64,000 bases of DNA, taken from Rhizobiaceae bacterium. Lineage in GTDB: Bacteria > Pseudomonadota > Alphaproteobacteria > Rhizobiales > Rhizobiaceae. The translations under genes and the position numbers were made by a program. Positions 36,676 through 45,056 of the stretch are shown here, one piece after another (within the stretch, counting starts at the first letter, position 1; every line of letters begins with the position of its first letter). The stretch spans positions 2,552,501 to 2,616,500 of the forward strand of contig JAMLJC010000001.1 in assembly GCA_023953845.1 (NCBI GenBank), read 5' to 3'. Under the pieces are notes generated by a model. The model had not been told where the DNA came from, made no database searches, and saw nothing but the letters and a program-made list of their open reading frames with translations.

Positions 36676-38259
36676 TCAAGCCATGACCCAGCACTTGGAC
36701 AGCGCGTAGCCGCCCATCATTTCCTGATTGCCGTCGGGCGTCCAGCCGCCGACCTTCGGGCCGGTGGCGTCGATGAAGTCGTTGAACATCGGCGTGATGA
36801 CGCCGCCTTCCTGATTCACCATCGCGCCCATGTCGGCGTAGATCTGCCTGCGCTTGGTCTCGTCGAGCTCGGAGCGCGCGGCGAACAGCATCTTGTCGAA
36901 GTCCTCGCGCTGGAAGCGCGTATCGTTCCAGTCGGCCTTGGAGTAATAGGCCGTCGAGTACATCTGGTCCTGCGTCGGCCTGCCGCCCCAGTAGGAGGCG
37001 GAGAAGGGCTGCTTGTTCCACACTTCCGACCAGTATCCGTCGCCCGGCTCGCGCTTGATCTCCAGCGTGATGCCGCACTTCGCGGCGCTTTGCTGGTAGA
37101 GCTGGGCGGCATCCACGGCGCCCGGGAACGCGACTTCCGAGGTGCGCAGCAGGACCGAGCCGCTGTGGCCGGACTTTTTGTAGTGCTCGGCCGCCTTTTC
37201 CGGATCGAACTTGCGCTGCTCCATCTCGGTGAACAGCGGGTAGGACTTGTTGATGGGCGTATCGTTGCCCACCGAGCCGTAGCCGAACAGGATCTTCTGC
37301 ACCATCTCCTCGCGGTCGAGCGCATATTTCAGCGCGAGCCTGAGGTCGTTGTTGTCGAACGGCGCGGTGTTGCAGTGGGCGATGAAGACGTAGTGGCCCT
37401 TGCCGGCGACGTTCTGGATGGTGACGCCCGGCACGCGCTTGATGAGGTCGACGATCTTCGGCTCGACGCGGTTGATCATGTCGACCTGGCCGCCCTGCAA
37501 GGCTGAGGTGCGCGCCGTCGGGTCGTTGATGACGATAATCTCGATCTGATCGGCGAAGCCGCGATCGTCGCGCCAATAGCCGGCGAACCTTTCGGCGCCG
37601 AGGCGCACGCCGGCCTCGTTGACGGTTATCTTGTAGGGACCGGTGCCGACGCCTTCCGTGGGATTGTCCTTGCCGCCGTTCGGCTGGATCATCAGGTGGT
37701 AGTCGTCGAGCAGGTATGGCAGGTCGGCATTCGCCTCGCTGAGCGTGAACACGACCGTGTCGCCGTCCGCCTTGACGTTCTGGATGCCGCCGAGAATGCC
37801 CAGGGCGCCCGATTTGGAGTTCGCGTCGGCATGGCGCTCGATCGTCCCGACGACGTCGGCCGGCGTCATTTCCTTGCCGTTGTGGAACTGCACGCCCTTG
37901 CGGATCTTGAAGGTCCACACCTTGGCGTCATCGGAGGCGCCCCATTCCTCGGCGAGCGCCGGGCTCAGGCTTCCGTCCGCCTGGATCTGCACGAGCTGCT
38001 CGGCCCACTGGCGGCCGAAGAAATAGGGGACCTGGCTCGACCAGCTTGCCGGATCAAGGCTGTCGGTCGCCGCGCCGCCCTGCATGCCCGCCCGCAGGAT
38101 GCCGCCCTTTTGAGGGCTCTGCGCCTTCACGGCCGTGGAGAACATGGAGTTTGCCAATGTCGCGGTGACGCCGAGAGCGGCCGCGCGCCCGAGGAAGTCG
38201 CGGCGGCTGAGTTTCCCGAGCGTCACGCGCCGGCTGAGATAGTCGAGTTCGCTGGTCAT
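36676..38259 (-). CDS. Family 5 (peptide-type) extracellular solute-binding protein, Tat-exported
   Basis: The 527-residue binding protein has a twin-arginine signal (SRRDFLGRAAALGVTATL) ending near AVKAQ. The SBP family 5 core follows (GGILRAGMQGGAATDSLDP, LRLALKYALDREEMVQ). ATG 38259 is used, with GAGGA upstream; four codons of in-frame extension to 38271 are unsupported. It captures the substrate for the downstream permeases. A 31-nt palindrome lies about 80 nt upstream. Confidence 0.92.
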   Translation of the reverse strand: MTSELDYLSRRVTLGKLSRRDFLGRAAALGVTATLANSMFSTAVKAQSPQKGGILRAGMQGGAATDSLDPASWSSQVPYFFGRQWAEQLVQIQADGSLSPALAEEWGASDDAKVWTFKIRKGVQFHNGKEMTPADVVGTIERHADANSKSGALGILGGIQNVKADGDTVVFTLSEANADLPYLLDDYHLMIQPNGGKDNPTEGVGTGPYKITVNEAGVRLGAERFAGYWRDDRGFADQIEIIVINDPTARTSALQGGQVDMINRVEPKIVDLIKRVPGVTIQNVAGKGHYVFIAHCNTAPFDNNDLRLALKYALDREEMVQKILFGYGSVGNDTPINKSYPLFTEMEQRKFDPEKAAEHYKKSGHSGSVLLRTSEVAFPGAVDAAQLYQQSAAKCGITLEIKREPGDGYWSEVWNKQPFSASYWGGRPTQDQMYSTAYYSKADWNDTRFQREDFDKMLFAARSELDETKRRQIYADMGAMVNQEGGVITPMFNDFIDATGPKVGGWTPDGNQEMMGGYALSKCWVMA

Positions 38260-38340
38260 GCTGTTCCTCACTCCGTTTGCGCCTTGAGGCGTTTTGCTTA
38301 TTTAAATCGATATTGACGGCATGTTAGCCGGCGCGGTGGG

Positions 38341-38371
38341 GTCATTTGCGACACGTCGTGGCGCAAATGAC
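38341..38371. promoter_or_regulatory. 31-nt interrupted palindrome, candidate operator
   Basis: GTCATTTGCG at 38341-38350 and CGCAAATGAC at 38362-38371 are perfect inverted arms. The centre ACACGTCGTGG continues the symmetry (CACG-T-CGTG) with one A/G mismatch. It sits between the CocE-type gene stop and the binding-protein start on the minus strand. No T-run follows either side, so an operator is likelier than a terminator. Confidence 0.55.
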
Positions 38372-38471
38372 ACGGGCGTATTGGACCAACCCTAGCGCGC
38401 AAATCGCCGCTGCGCCAGACGGTCGTGAGCCGAGGACCAAGTGAGTCCGCTCATGCCGCGAGGCGAGCCTT

Positions 38472-40457
38472 TCACAGATGATCGCGCGGAACGGACTCGC
38501 GGAAATCGCGCTCGAAGACCAGACGGTCCCCTTCATAGGCCTCGATGCGCGCCTGAAGGTGGAAGGCCTTCTCATCGGACCACATGCGGCTGGTGGTTTC
38601 CGTGCGCACCGACCACGCATCGCGCGAAAAGGTCTGCGTCCAGCGCGTCTCCATGCTCGCCGAAAGCGGATCGTCCGGTTGGATCGACCAGGTCTCGTGC
38701 ACGATGCTGCCGTTGACCAGCCCGTGCGCCAGATCGCGCACCTCGCCGAAATCGTCCGATATGGTCAACGTCGTGACGCCCGTCTTCTGGTCGATGCCGA
38801 TGTGGCGTTCCGACCGCGCCGGCCGCAGCGTCTCGGTGCGCCACGGCGTCGCCGTCTCGGAGTCGGGGAACGATACCTCGTCGCCGGTTGCGAGCGGACG
38901 CACCGGCAGTTCCAGCGTGGCCGCTTCCAGCGTCAGCGTCGCGGCGTGCGGCGAGGGCCAGATCAACGGCCAGTAGGCGGTCGACACCGCCACCCGCAGG
39001 CGATGGCCGGCCGGCACGCGATAGGCGCACTGGTCGAGGGTCACGCGGGCCTCGAAGACCTTGCCGGGTTCGAGTCTCGTCGGGTGCTCGTGCGAGGTGC
39101 GGTGCGTCAGGTTGAGCACGCCGTAGCTGATGAGTTCAGATGCTCCGTCCGGATGAACGTCGCAGAGCCGCACGCAGACATTCGCCTGCGGCTGGTCGGA
39201 CGAGAGCCGCAGCGAGACCTCCGGCGCGCCGAGGATATCGATCGCCCCGGCAAGGGGCGGCTGATCGAAGCAGACCGACAAGGCGTCGTCCGGGCGCTGG
39301 TCTCCGGGGAGTTCGGGGCCGAAGGTGAACGGGAAATACTCGCCGCCGGCAAGCCCGCATGTCTGCGGCGTGGCCACGGTCGCCGGCGCGCTTCCCGACG
39401 CCAGCAGTTCGATCCTCTGGCTCGTGACGCGCGGCGGCGGCCACGCGCTTTCCGCCACCCAACGGCCGGGCCGCGTGTCGTGCCAGCGCGCCGGTCGCAC
39501 GTTGTCCATCAGCCAGGCGCGGTAGGCGGGATCGTCTTCGACACCCGTGTCGATGCCTTTCATCCAGCGGTCCCACCAGCGCAGCGCTTCCTGCAGGAAG
39601 CCGATCTTCGGCTCCGGCGCGGCATAGTGCGGATATTTGTGTATCCACGGGCCGACGATGCCCTTCACAGGCGCTTCGATATTGGCGACGAGATTGGCGA
39701 TGGTGTTGCGGTAGCCGTCGTGCCAGCCGCCGATCGACAGCACCGCCGTCTTGATCGCCGAAAAATCCTCGCAGACCGAGCCGCGCTTCCAGTAGGCGTC
39801 GCGGTGCTGATGGCCGAGCCAGAGCGGCGCGAGATAAGGCTGGTTGTGCAGGCGCTGCATCCAGAGTTCACGCCAGCGGTCGGTGCCGGCGATGACGGGG
39901 TCCGGCGGCCGCGACGAATAGGACAGCATGGTCGCGGCCCAGCCGGCATTCTCGCCGAGCAGGCAGCCACCCTTGTAGTGGATGTCGTCGGCATAGCGGT
40001 CGACGGTGGAGCAGAGCGTGATGATCGCCTTCAGCGCCGGCGGCTGCTTCGCCGCGACCTGCAGCGAATTGAAGCCGCCCCAGGAAATGCCCATCATGCC
40101 GACATTGCCGTTGCACCAGGGTTGCGCGGCCGCCCAGGCGATGACGTCGCAAGCATCCTGAAGTTCCTGTTCGGAGTATTCGTCCTCCATCAGCCCTTCG
40201 GAATCGCCGTTTCCGCGCATGTCGACGCGGATACAGGCGTAACCGTGCCCGGCGACGTAGGGATGCGTGAGTTCGTCCCGGAAGATGGTGCCGTCGCGCT
40301 TGCGGTAGGGCAGATATTCGAGGATCGCCGGCACAGGGCTTGCTTCGGCATCGGCCGGCATCCAGATGCGCGCGGACAGGCGGCACCCATCCGGCATGAC
40401 GATGCCGACATCCGGCGTTTCGACGACCTGACGGGGAAAGCTTGTGACGGTTTTCAT
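38472..40457 (-). CDS. CocE/NonD-family hydrolase (X-Pro dipeptidyl-peptidase S15-like)
   Basis: The 661-residue hydrolase has an alpha/beta fold with nucleophile motif GISWGGFNSLQ, an RVDMRGNGDSEG segment, a catalytic His region (GPWIHKYPH) and a C-terminal jelly-roll (PEVSLRLSSDQPQANVCVRL). The family cleaves ester or amide bonds in cocaine, beta-lactam precursors or X-Pro peptides. No signal peptide is seen. Being upstream of a peptide-type importer on the same strand, it may process the imported compound. Confidence 0.88.
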   Translation of the reverse strand: MKTVTSFPRQVVETPDVGIVMPDGCRLSARIWMPADAEASPVPAILEYLPYRKRDGTIFRDELTHPYVAGHGYACIRVDMRGNGDSEGLMEDEYSEQELQDACDVIAWAAAQPWCNGNVGMMGISWGGFNSLQVAAKQPPALKAIITLCSTVDRYADDIHYKGGCLLGENAGWAATMLSYSSRPPDPVIAGTDRWRELWMQRLHNQPYLAPLWLGHQHRDAYWKRGSVCEDFSAIKTAVLSIGGWHDGYRNTIANLVANIEAPVKGIVGPWIHKYPHYAAPEPKIGFLQEALRWWDRWMKGIDTGVEDDPAYRAWLMDNVRPARWHDTRPGRWVAESAWPPPRVTSQRIELLASGSAPATVATPQTCGLAGGEYFPFTFGPELPGDQRPDDALSVCFDQPPLAGAIDILGAPEVSLRLSSDQPQANVCVRLCDVHPDGASELISYGVLNLTHRTSHEHPTRLEPGKVFEARVTLDQCAYRVPAGHRLRVAVSTAYWPLIWPSPHAATLTLEAATLELPVRPLATGDEVSFPDSETATPWRTETLRPARSERHIGIDQKTGVTTLTISDDFGEVRDLAHGLVNGSIVHETWSIQPDDPLSASMETRWTQTFSRDAWSVRTETTSRMWSDEKAFHLQARIEAYEGDRLVFERDFRESVPRDHL

Positions 40458-40616
40458 TCTATAGCCTTGGCGAGTCTGCCTATCTGACGGCGATTGTGCA
40501 TGGTTCGCAATCTACAATGGCGTCACGCATGCTGCTATTCGCGACCAGCCTCATACCTTGCATTGAACGGACTGATTGAAGGTGCTATTTAAGGCACTCG
40601 AAATTGGTCTTGAAAC

Positions 40617-40865
40617 ATGCCGCACACCGTCCTTGCCGAAGTGACCGCCAGCGTCTCGGAGCTCAAAAGGAATCCGATGGCCACCGTCGCCGCGGGTGAC
40701 GGCTTTCCGGTCGTGATTCTCAACCGCAACGAGCCCGCTTTCTATTGCGTCCCCGCCAAAGCGTTCGAAGCGATGATGGACAGGCTTGAGGATATCGAAC
40801 TCAATGCCGTCGCGGATGCCCGTTCAGGAGAAAAGCGCATCCGCGTGACCCTTGATGAGCTATGA
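40617..40865 (+). CDS. Phd/YefM-type antitoxin
   Basis: The 82-residue protein begins TVLAEVTASVSELKRNPMAT, the DNA-binding fold of Phd/YefM. VVILNRNEPAFYCVPAKAFEAMMDRLE follows, and the acidic C-terminus is expected to wrap the toxin. Its last 11 nt overlap the toxin gene. It should neutralise the toxin and repress the pair's promoter in the ~150-nt region upstream; I see no clear operator there. Confidence 0.88.
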   Translation: MPHTVLAEVTASVSELKRNPMATVAAGDGFPVVILNRNEPAFYCVPAKAFEAMMDRLEDIELNAVADARSGEKRIRVTLDEL

Positions 40866-41136
40866 GCTTGAGTTCCTCGAATCCGCTTTGAAGGAATGGA
40901 AGGCGCTGGACGCGAATACGCGCGAGCAGTTACGCAAGAAGCTCAGGGAGCGCTGCGAAAATCCTCACGTCCCTTCGGCGAAGCTTCGAGGCTCATCCGA
41001 TCGCTACAAGATCAAGCTGAGAAGCGCCGGGTATCGTCTGGTTTACACGGTCGAGGACGATCGCCTCGTTGTTCTGGTCATCGCGATCGGCCGGCGCGAC
41101 AGGTCCGAGGTATATGAAAAGGCAAAACTTCGCTGA
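40855..41136 (+). CDS. RelE/StbE-type mRNA interferase toxin
   Basis: The 93-residue basic protein shows the RelE fold: LEFLESALKEWKALDANTREQLRKKL, SSDRYKIKLRSAGYRLVYTVED and VLVIAIGRRDRSEVYEKA. Basic residues and the Tyr/Arg core match ribosome-dependent RNases of this family. ATG 40855 overlaps the antitoxin stop region; a TTG one codon earlier is less likely. It ends 3 nt from the convergent deaminase gene. Confidence 0.88.
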   Translation: MSYELEFLESALKEWKALDANTREQLRKKLRERCENPHVPSAKLRGSSDRYKIKLRSAGYRLVYTVEDDRLVVLVIAIGRRDRSEVYEKAKLR

Positions 41137-41139
41137 GTT

Positions 41140-41733
41140 TCAGTTCAGCGGGATGTCGTTGGCTTCCTTGCTTGCCTGATAGACCTCGGAAAGCCTGTCA
41201 TATTTCGACTGGATCGCGTCGATGCGGTGCTCCAGCCGCTCGCGCTCCGATACTTCCAGACCGCGCACGAGCCGGCGCAGCCCGAAGCTTTTCCAATAGG
41301 CGTTCTCGGCATTGTAGCCGCCGGGATCGAGGGTGAAGACCTCTTTCAGGATTTTCAGGTCGTGCGGGATGGCAAAACTGTCGCGCGAATCCTCGTGGCT
41401 GAAGAGATAGTGGAAATTGTCGAAGCCGGCCCATGTGATCGCCGAAAGGCAGAGCGAGCAGGGCTCGTGCGTGGCGAGGAAGATGCAGTCCTTCGTGTCG
41501 GGGCGATCCGCCTTCGGCATCTCGTAGAAGCGCTTCAGGCAGTGGACCTCGCCATGCCAGAGCGGATTTTCCAGCTCGTTGTTGGTCTCGGCAATCACCA
41601 GCGACAGGTCGTCTTTCCTGAGGATCGCCGCGCCGAACAGCTTGTTGCCCCGCGCCACGCCCCTGGCGGTCAGCGGCACGATGTCGTGCTCGATCACGTC
41701 GAACAGGCGGTCGATCAGCGAAACGTCGGTCAT
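41140..41733 (-). CDS. Nucleoside/cytidine deaminase-like zinc hydrolase
   Basis: The 197-residue protein has the zinc deaminase pair HGEVHCLKRF (His and proton-shuttle Glu) and HEPCSLC (PCxxC), as in the cytidine/guanine deaminase superfamily. It starts by ATGA overlap with the allA stop, so it is part of the ureide operon. A true guanine deaminase of the amidohydrolase fold is present elsewhere in the island, so this one likely acts on another purine or ureide amine. ATG 41733 (MTDVSLIDRL) is used; upstream frame is shadow. Confidence 0.85.
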   Translation of the reverse strand: MTDVSLIDRLFDVIEHDIVPLTARGVARGNKLFGAAILRKDDLSLVIAETNNELENPLWHGEVHCLKRFYEMPKADRPDTKDCIFLATHEPCSLCLSAITWAGFDNFHYLFSHEDSRDSFAIPHDLKILKEVFTLDPGGYNAENAYWKSFGLRRLVRGLEVSERERLEHRIDAIQSKYDRLSEVYQASKEANDIPLN

Positions 41734-42239
41734 GGCTGGAATCCGGCGGGCAGATGGATTTCGTAGGGCTCGGGGAAATGAAACTCCTCGAGATTGTTCC
41801 CGTCGCCGCCGCGATCCACCACGACGAAATCCTGCGCCGCGCCGATCGGCGTCAACACCCCGTGCCACAGGTTTCTTGGATAGTTCACGCCCTGTCCGGG
41901 TTTCGTCAGGAAGACATGCGGGGTGCCGGGTCCGTCATCCGCGCCGTGGCAAACCACGACGAGGAAAGGCCGCGGCGAAAGCGGCACAAAAGCCTGGCTG
42001 CCGAACGGGTGCCGCTCGACCATCGTCAGCTTGAGCGGGAAGGCATAGGGCATTCCCTTGAAGATCGAGATCAGCACGCGCGCATTCGGGCCGGCCGCCT
42101 CCACGCGTGCGAGATCGTGGAAGCGCTCGCACATGCCGCCATTGATCGGATAATGATGCGCGCCGTCCGTCTCGATGACGTCGCCGAAAGTCGCGAACGC
42201 CTCGCGGGTGAGCGGTACGGCGGTGATGACGCGGCTCAT
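41730..42239 (-). CDS. allA: Ureidoglycolate lyase
   Basis: The 169-residue AllA-family enzyme cleaves ureidoglycolate to glyoxylate and urea. Family blocks visible are PLTREAFATFGDVIE, INGGMCERFHDLA and VNYPRNLWHGVL, the last with a conserved His. ATG 42239 (MSRVITAVPL) overlaps the allE stop by 4 nt, so the operon is tightly coupled. It yields glyoxylate, which the glycerate branch at the other end of the island could use. Confidence 0.9.
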   Translation of the reverse strand: MSRVITAVPLTREAFATFGDVIETDGAHHYPINGGMCERFHDLARVEAAGPNARVLISIFKGMPYAFPLKLTMVERHPFGSQAFVPLSPRPFLVVVCHGADDGPGTPHVFLTKPGQGVNYPRNLWHGVLTPIGAAQDFVVVDRGGDGNNLEEFHFPEPYEIHLPAGFQP

Positions 42240-43060
42240 CGCTTCCACAGCTTCATGTGCCGGTTGACGTCCTTGTAGAGCAGGTAGCGGAACTTGCCCG
42301 CGCCGCCGGCGTAGCAGGCCTGTGGGCAGAACGCGCGCAGCCACATATAATCGCCTGCCTCCACCTCCACCCAGTCATTGTTCAGCCGGTAGACGGCCTT
42401 GCCTTCGAGCACGTAGAGCCCGTGTTCCATGACATGCGTCTCGGGGAAGGGGATGATGCCGCCCGGCTCGAAGGTGACGACGGTCACATGCATGTCGTGG
42501 CGCAAATCGGCGGGGTCGACGAAGCGCGTCGTCGCCCAGCGTCCGTCCGTATCCGGCATGGGGATGGGGGCGATGTCGTTCTCGTTGGCGAAGATCGCCT
42601 CCGGCACGGCGATCCCGTCCACCTGCTCGTAGGCCTTGCGTATCCAGTGGAAGCGCGCGGGCGCGCTGCCGGCGTTGCGCGCGGCCCATTTCGCGCCGGG
42701 CGGCAGGAAGGCGTAGCCGCCGGGCGTCAGCACATGGTCCGCGCCGCCGAACGTCACCGTCAGCTCGCCCTCGACCACGAAGAAAACGCCTTCCGCGCCT
42801 TCGTCCGGTTCCGGCTGATCACTGCCGCCGCCGGGCAGCACCTCCATCACATATTGCGAGAAAGTCTCGGCGAAGCCCGACAGCGGCCGCGCGATCACCC
42901 ACGCCCGCGTCGCCTCCCAATGCGGCAGATAGCTGGCGACGATGTCGGAGAATTCGCGTCGGGGAATGACCGCATAGGCCTCTGTGAAGATAGCCCGGTC
43001 GGTGATGAGATCCGTCTGCGGCGGCAGCCCGCCATGCGGTGCGTAGTAGCTGCGGGTCAT
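42236..43060 (-). CDS. allE: (S)-ureidoglycine aminohydrolase, bicupin
   Basis: The 274-residue double-cupin enzyme converts ureidoglycine to ureidoglycolate and ammonia. It begins with the typical YYAPHGGLPPQTDLITDRA segment. Two cupin units follow: GVFFVVEGELTVTFGG with YAFLPPGAKW, and ETHVMEHGLYVLEGKAVYRL, a metal-site His-rich stretch. I prefer ATG 43060; ATG 43090 adds ten residues and is also possible. It lies between the PuuE-UraD fusion and allA on the minus strand. Confidence 0.9.
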   Translation of the reverse strand: MTRSYYAPHGGLPPQTDLITDRAIFTEAYAVIPRREFSDIVASYLPHWEATRAWVIARPLSGFAETFSQYVMEVLPGGGSDQPEPDEGAEGVFFVVEGELTVTFGGADHVLTPGGYAFLPPGAKWAARNAGSAPARFHWIRKAYEQVDGIAVPEAIFANENDIAPIPMPDTDGRWATTRFVDPADLRHDMHVTVVTFEPGGIIPFPETHVMEHGLYVLEGKAVYRLNNDWVEVEAGDYMWLRAFCPQACYAGGAGKFRYLLYKDVNRHMKLWKR

Positions 43061-43094
43061 GGTTCTCGATCCGGCACGAATGTTGTCCATCGTC

Positions 43095-44528
43095 CTATTC
43101 CGGCAGCAATGCGTCGAGGCGAAGCCGTGCGATGCGCTCGACCTGCTTGCAGGCCGTCTCGAATTCGACCTCGCGACCGTTCTCCAGCCGGTTTTCGAAC
43201 GCGGCCAGGATGCCGGCCTTGGTGTTGTCGCGCACGGCGATGATGAACGGGAAGCCGAATTTCTTGACATAGGCTTCGTTGAGCGCCGTGAACCTCTCCC
43301 GTTCGGCATCGGTCAGCGCGTCGAGACCGGCGCTGGCCTGCTCCGCCGTCGATTCCGCCGTCAGCCGCTTCGCCTGCGCCAGCCTGCCGGCAAGGTCGGG
43401 ATGCGCCTGCAACACGCCGAGCCGCTCGTCGGGACTGGCCGAGCGGAAGATGCGCGCAAGCGCATTGTGCAGCCCGCCCGCGCTGTCATGGGCCGGGCCA
43501 AGCTCCAGCTTGAAGGCGCGTTCGGCGATCCACGGCGAATGCTCGAAGATGCCGCCGAATCTTTCGACGAATTCCTCCCCGCCCATGCGGGAGGGGCGCA
43601 GGGCCGGCGCCTCGTAGGGATGCGTCCGGCGCCAGTGCTCGGCGATGTCGATCCGCCGCGCGAGCCACACGCGGTCATGGCTTTTCACATAGTCGATGAA
43701 CCGCTTCAGCGCCGCAGCGCGGCCCGGCCGGCCGACGAGGCGGCAATGCAGCCCGATGCTCATCATGCGCGGCCGGCCTGCCTTCCCTTCGGCATAGAGC
43801 GTGTCGAAGGAATCCTTCAGATAGGCGAAAAACTGGTCGCCGGAGGGAAAGCCCGCCGCCACGGCGAAGCGCATGTCGTTGGCGTCGAGCGTATAGGGGA
43901 TGATGAGTTGCGGCGGGATCGCGTTGCCGTGCCCGTCATGGTCGAGCCAGTAAGGAAGGTCGTCGTCATACGTGTCGGAACAATAGGCGAAGCCGCCTTC
44001 CTCGGCGACCAGCCGCGCCGTGTTGGCCGAGGTGCGCCCCGTATACCAGCCGGTCGGCCGCGCGCCGACCACTTCCGTGTGCAGGCGTATGGCCTCGATC
44101 AGGTCGCGGCGCTCGTCCTCGATGCCGTGCTCGCGATAATCGATCCACCTCAAACCATGCGAGGCGATCTCCCAATCCGCCTTCTGCATCGCCTCGACCT
44201 GGTCGGGCGAGCGGGCGAGCGCCGTGGCGACGCCATAGACCGTCACCGGCACAGCGGCCTCGGTGAACATATGGTGGAGCCGCCAGAAGCCGGCGCGCGC
44301 GCCGTATTCGTAGATCGATTCCATGTTCCAGTGGCGCAGGCCGGGCCATGGGGTCGCGCCGACGATCTCCGAAAGAAAGGCCTCCGACGCCTTGTCGCCG
44401 TGCAGGATGCAGTTCTCGCCGCCTTCCTCGTAATTGACGACGAACTGCACGCAGACATGCGCGCCGCCCGGCCATTGCGGATCGGGCGGGTTGGCGCCGT
44501 AGCCTCGCATGTCCCTGACGTATCGCAT
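43095..44528 (-). CDS. Fused allantoinase (PuuE) and OHCU decarboxylase (UraD)
   Basis: This is a 477-residue two-domain protein. Residues 1 to about 305 are a PuuE-type polysaccharide-deacetylase-fold allantoinase (RGYGANPPDPQWPGGAHVCV, SHGLRWIDYR). Residues 315-477 are the UraD domain, with catalytic His376 in HPDLAG. UraD makes (S)-allantoin and PuuE hydrolyses it to allantoate, so one chain performs consecutive steps. ATG 44528 has a GGGGGA site 5 nt upstream, better than an ATG at 44546. It is divergent from uraH. Confidence 0.93.
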   Translation of the reverse strand: MRYVRDMRGYGANPPDPQWPGGAHVCVQFVVNYEEGGENCILHGDKASEAFLSEIVGATPWPGLRHWNMESIYEYGARAGFWRLHHMFTEAAVPVTVYGVATALARSPDQVEAMQKADWEIASHGLRWIDYREHGIEDERRDLIEAIRLHTEVVGARPTGWYTGRTSANTARLVAEEGGFAYCSDTYDDDLPYWLDHDGHGNAIPPQLIIPYTLDANDMRFAVAAGFPSGDQFFAYLKDSFDTLYAEGKAGRPRMMSIGLHCRLVGRPGRAAALKRFIDYVKSHDRVWLARRIDIAEHWRRTHPYEAPALRPSRMGGEEFVERFGGIFEHSPWIAERAFKLELGPAHDSAGGLHNALARIFRSASPDERLGVLQAHPDLAGRLAQAKRLTAESTAEQASAGLDALTDAERERFTALNEAYVKKFGFPFIIAVRDNTKAGILAAFENRLENGREVEFETACKQVERIARLRLDALLPE

Positions 44529-44689
44529 GTTTCCCCCAGCGTTCATGCCGATGATAATCCAGCCCTGCGGCGTGCATTCCACTGAAAATATTGAAACTGC
44601 TTTTCGCCCGCCTCGGCTACCTTCGGTCTTGGCATCCGCCCTGGTTTCCCGCAAGCTGGTTCGGACCGAGCAGCAGCCAGGGGAGAAGT

Positions 44690-45055
44690 ATGTCGAAATC
44701 CGGTGGCGGTCGCCTGACGACGCATGTGCTCGATACGGCATCCGGAAAGCCTGCCGCCGGGCTGAAGATCGCGCTCTACCGGGTGAGTGGCAATTCCCAC
44801 AAAAAGCTCAAGGACGTCGTCACCAACGCCGACGGACGTTGCGACGCGCCGCTGCTGGAAGGTGGGGATTTCCGCACCGGCCAGTATGAGCTTGTCTTCT
44901 TCGCGGGCGACTATCTGCGCGCCTCCGGCGTGAAGCTGCCCGATCCCGCCTTCCTCGACGAGGTGCCGATCCGCTTCGGCATGGCGGAAGAAAAGCATTA
45001 TCACGTGCCGCTGCTCATCTCACCCTACGGCTACTCGACCTATCGGGGCAGCTAG
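44690..45055 (+). CDS. uraH: 5-hydroxyisourate hydrolase (transthyretin-like)
   Basis: The 121-residue protein has LTTHVLDTASGKPAAGL at the N-terminus and the diagnostic YGYSTYRGS C-terminus of the HIU hydrolase family. It hydrolyses 5-hydroxyisourate, the PuuD product, to OHCU, the substrate of UraD. ATG 44690 follows a GGGGAG site; the longer open frame to 44591 lacks support. The xdhA start lies 1 nt after its stop. The ~160-nt gap to the divergent puuE-uraD gene should hold both promoters. Confidence 0.94.
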   Translation: MSKSGGGRLTTHVLDTASGKPAAGLKIALYRVSGNSHKKLKDVVTNADGRCDAPLLEGGDFRTGQYELVFFAGDYLRASGVKLPDPAFLDEVPIRFGMAEEKHYHVPLLISPYGYSTYRGS

Positions 45056-45056
45056 A

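Noticed and set aside
40582..40597. GTGC-N8-GCAC dyad before the antitoxin gene
   Set aside because: Only four bases per arm match and the centre is not symmetric; too weak to call as an operator.
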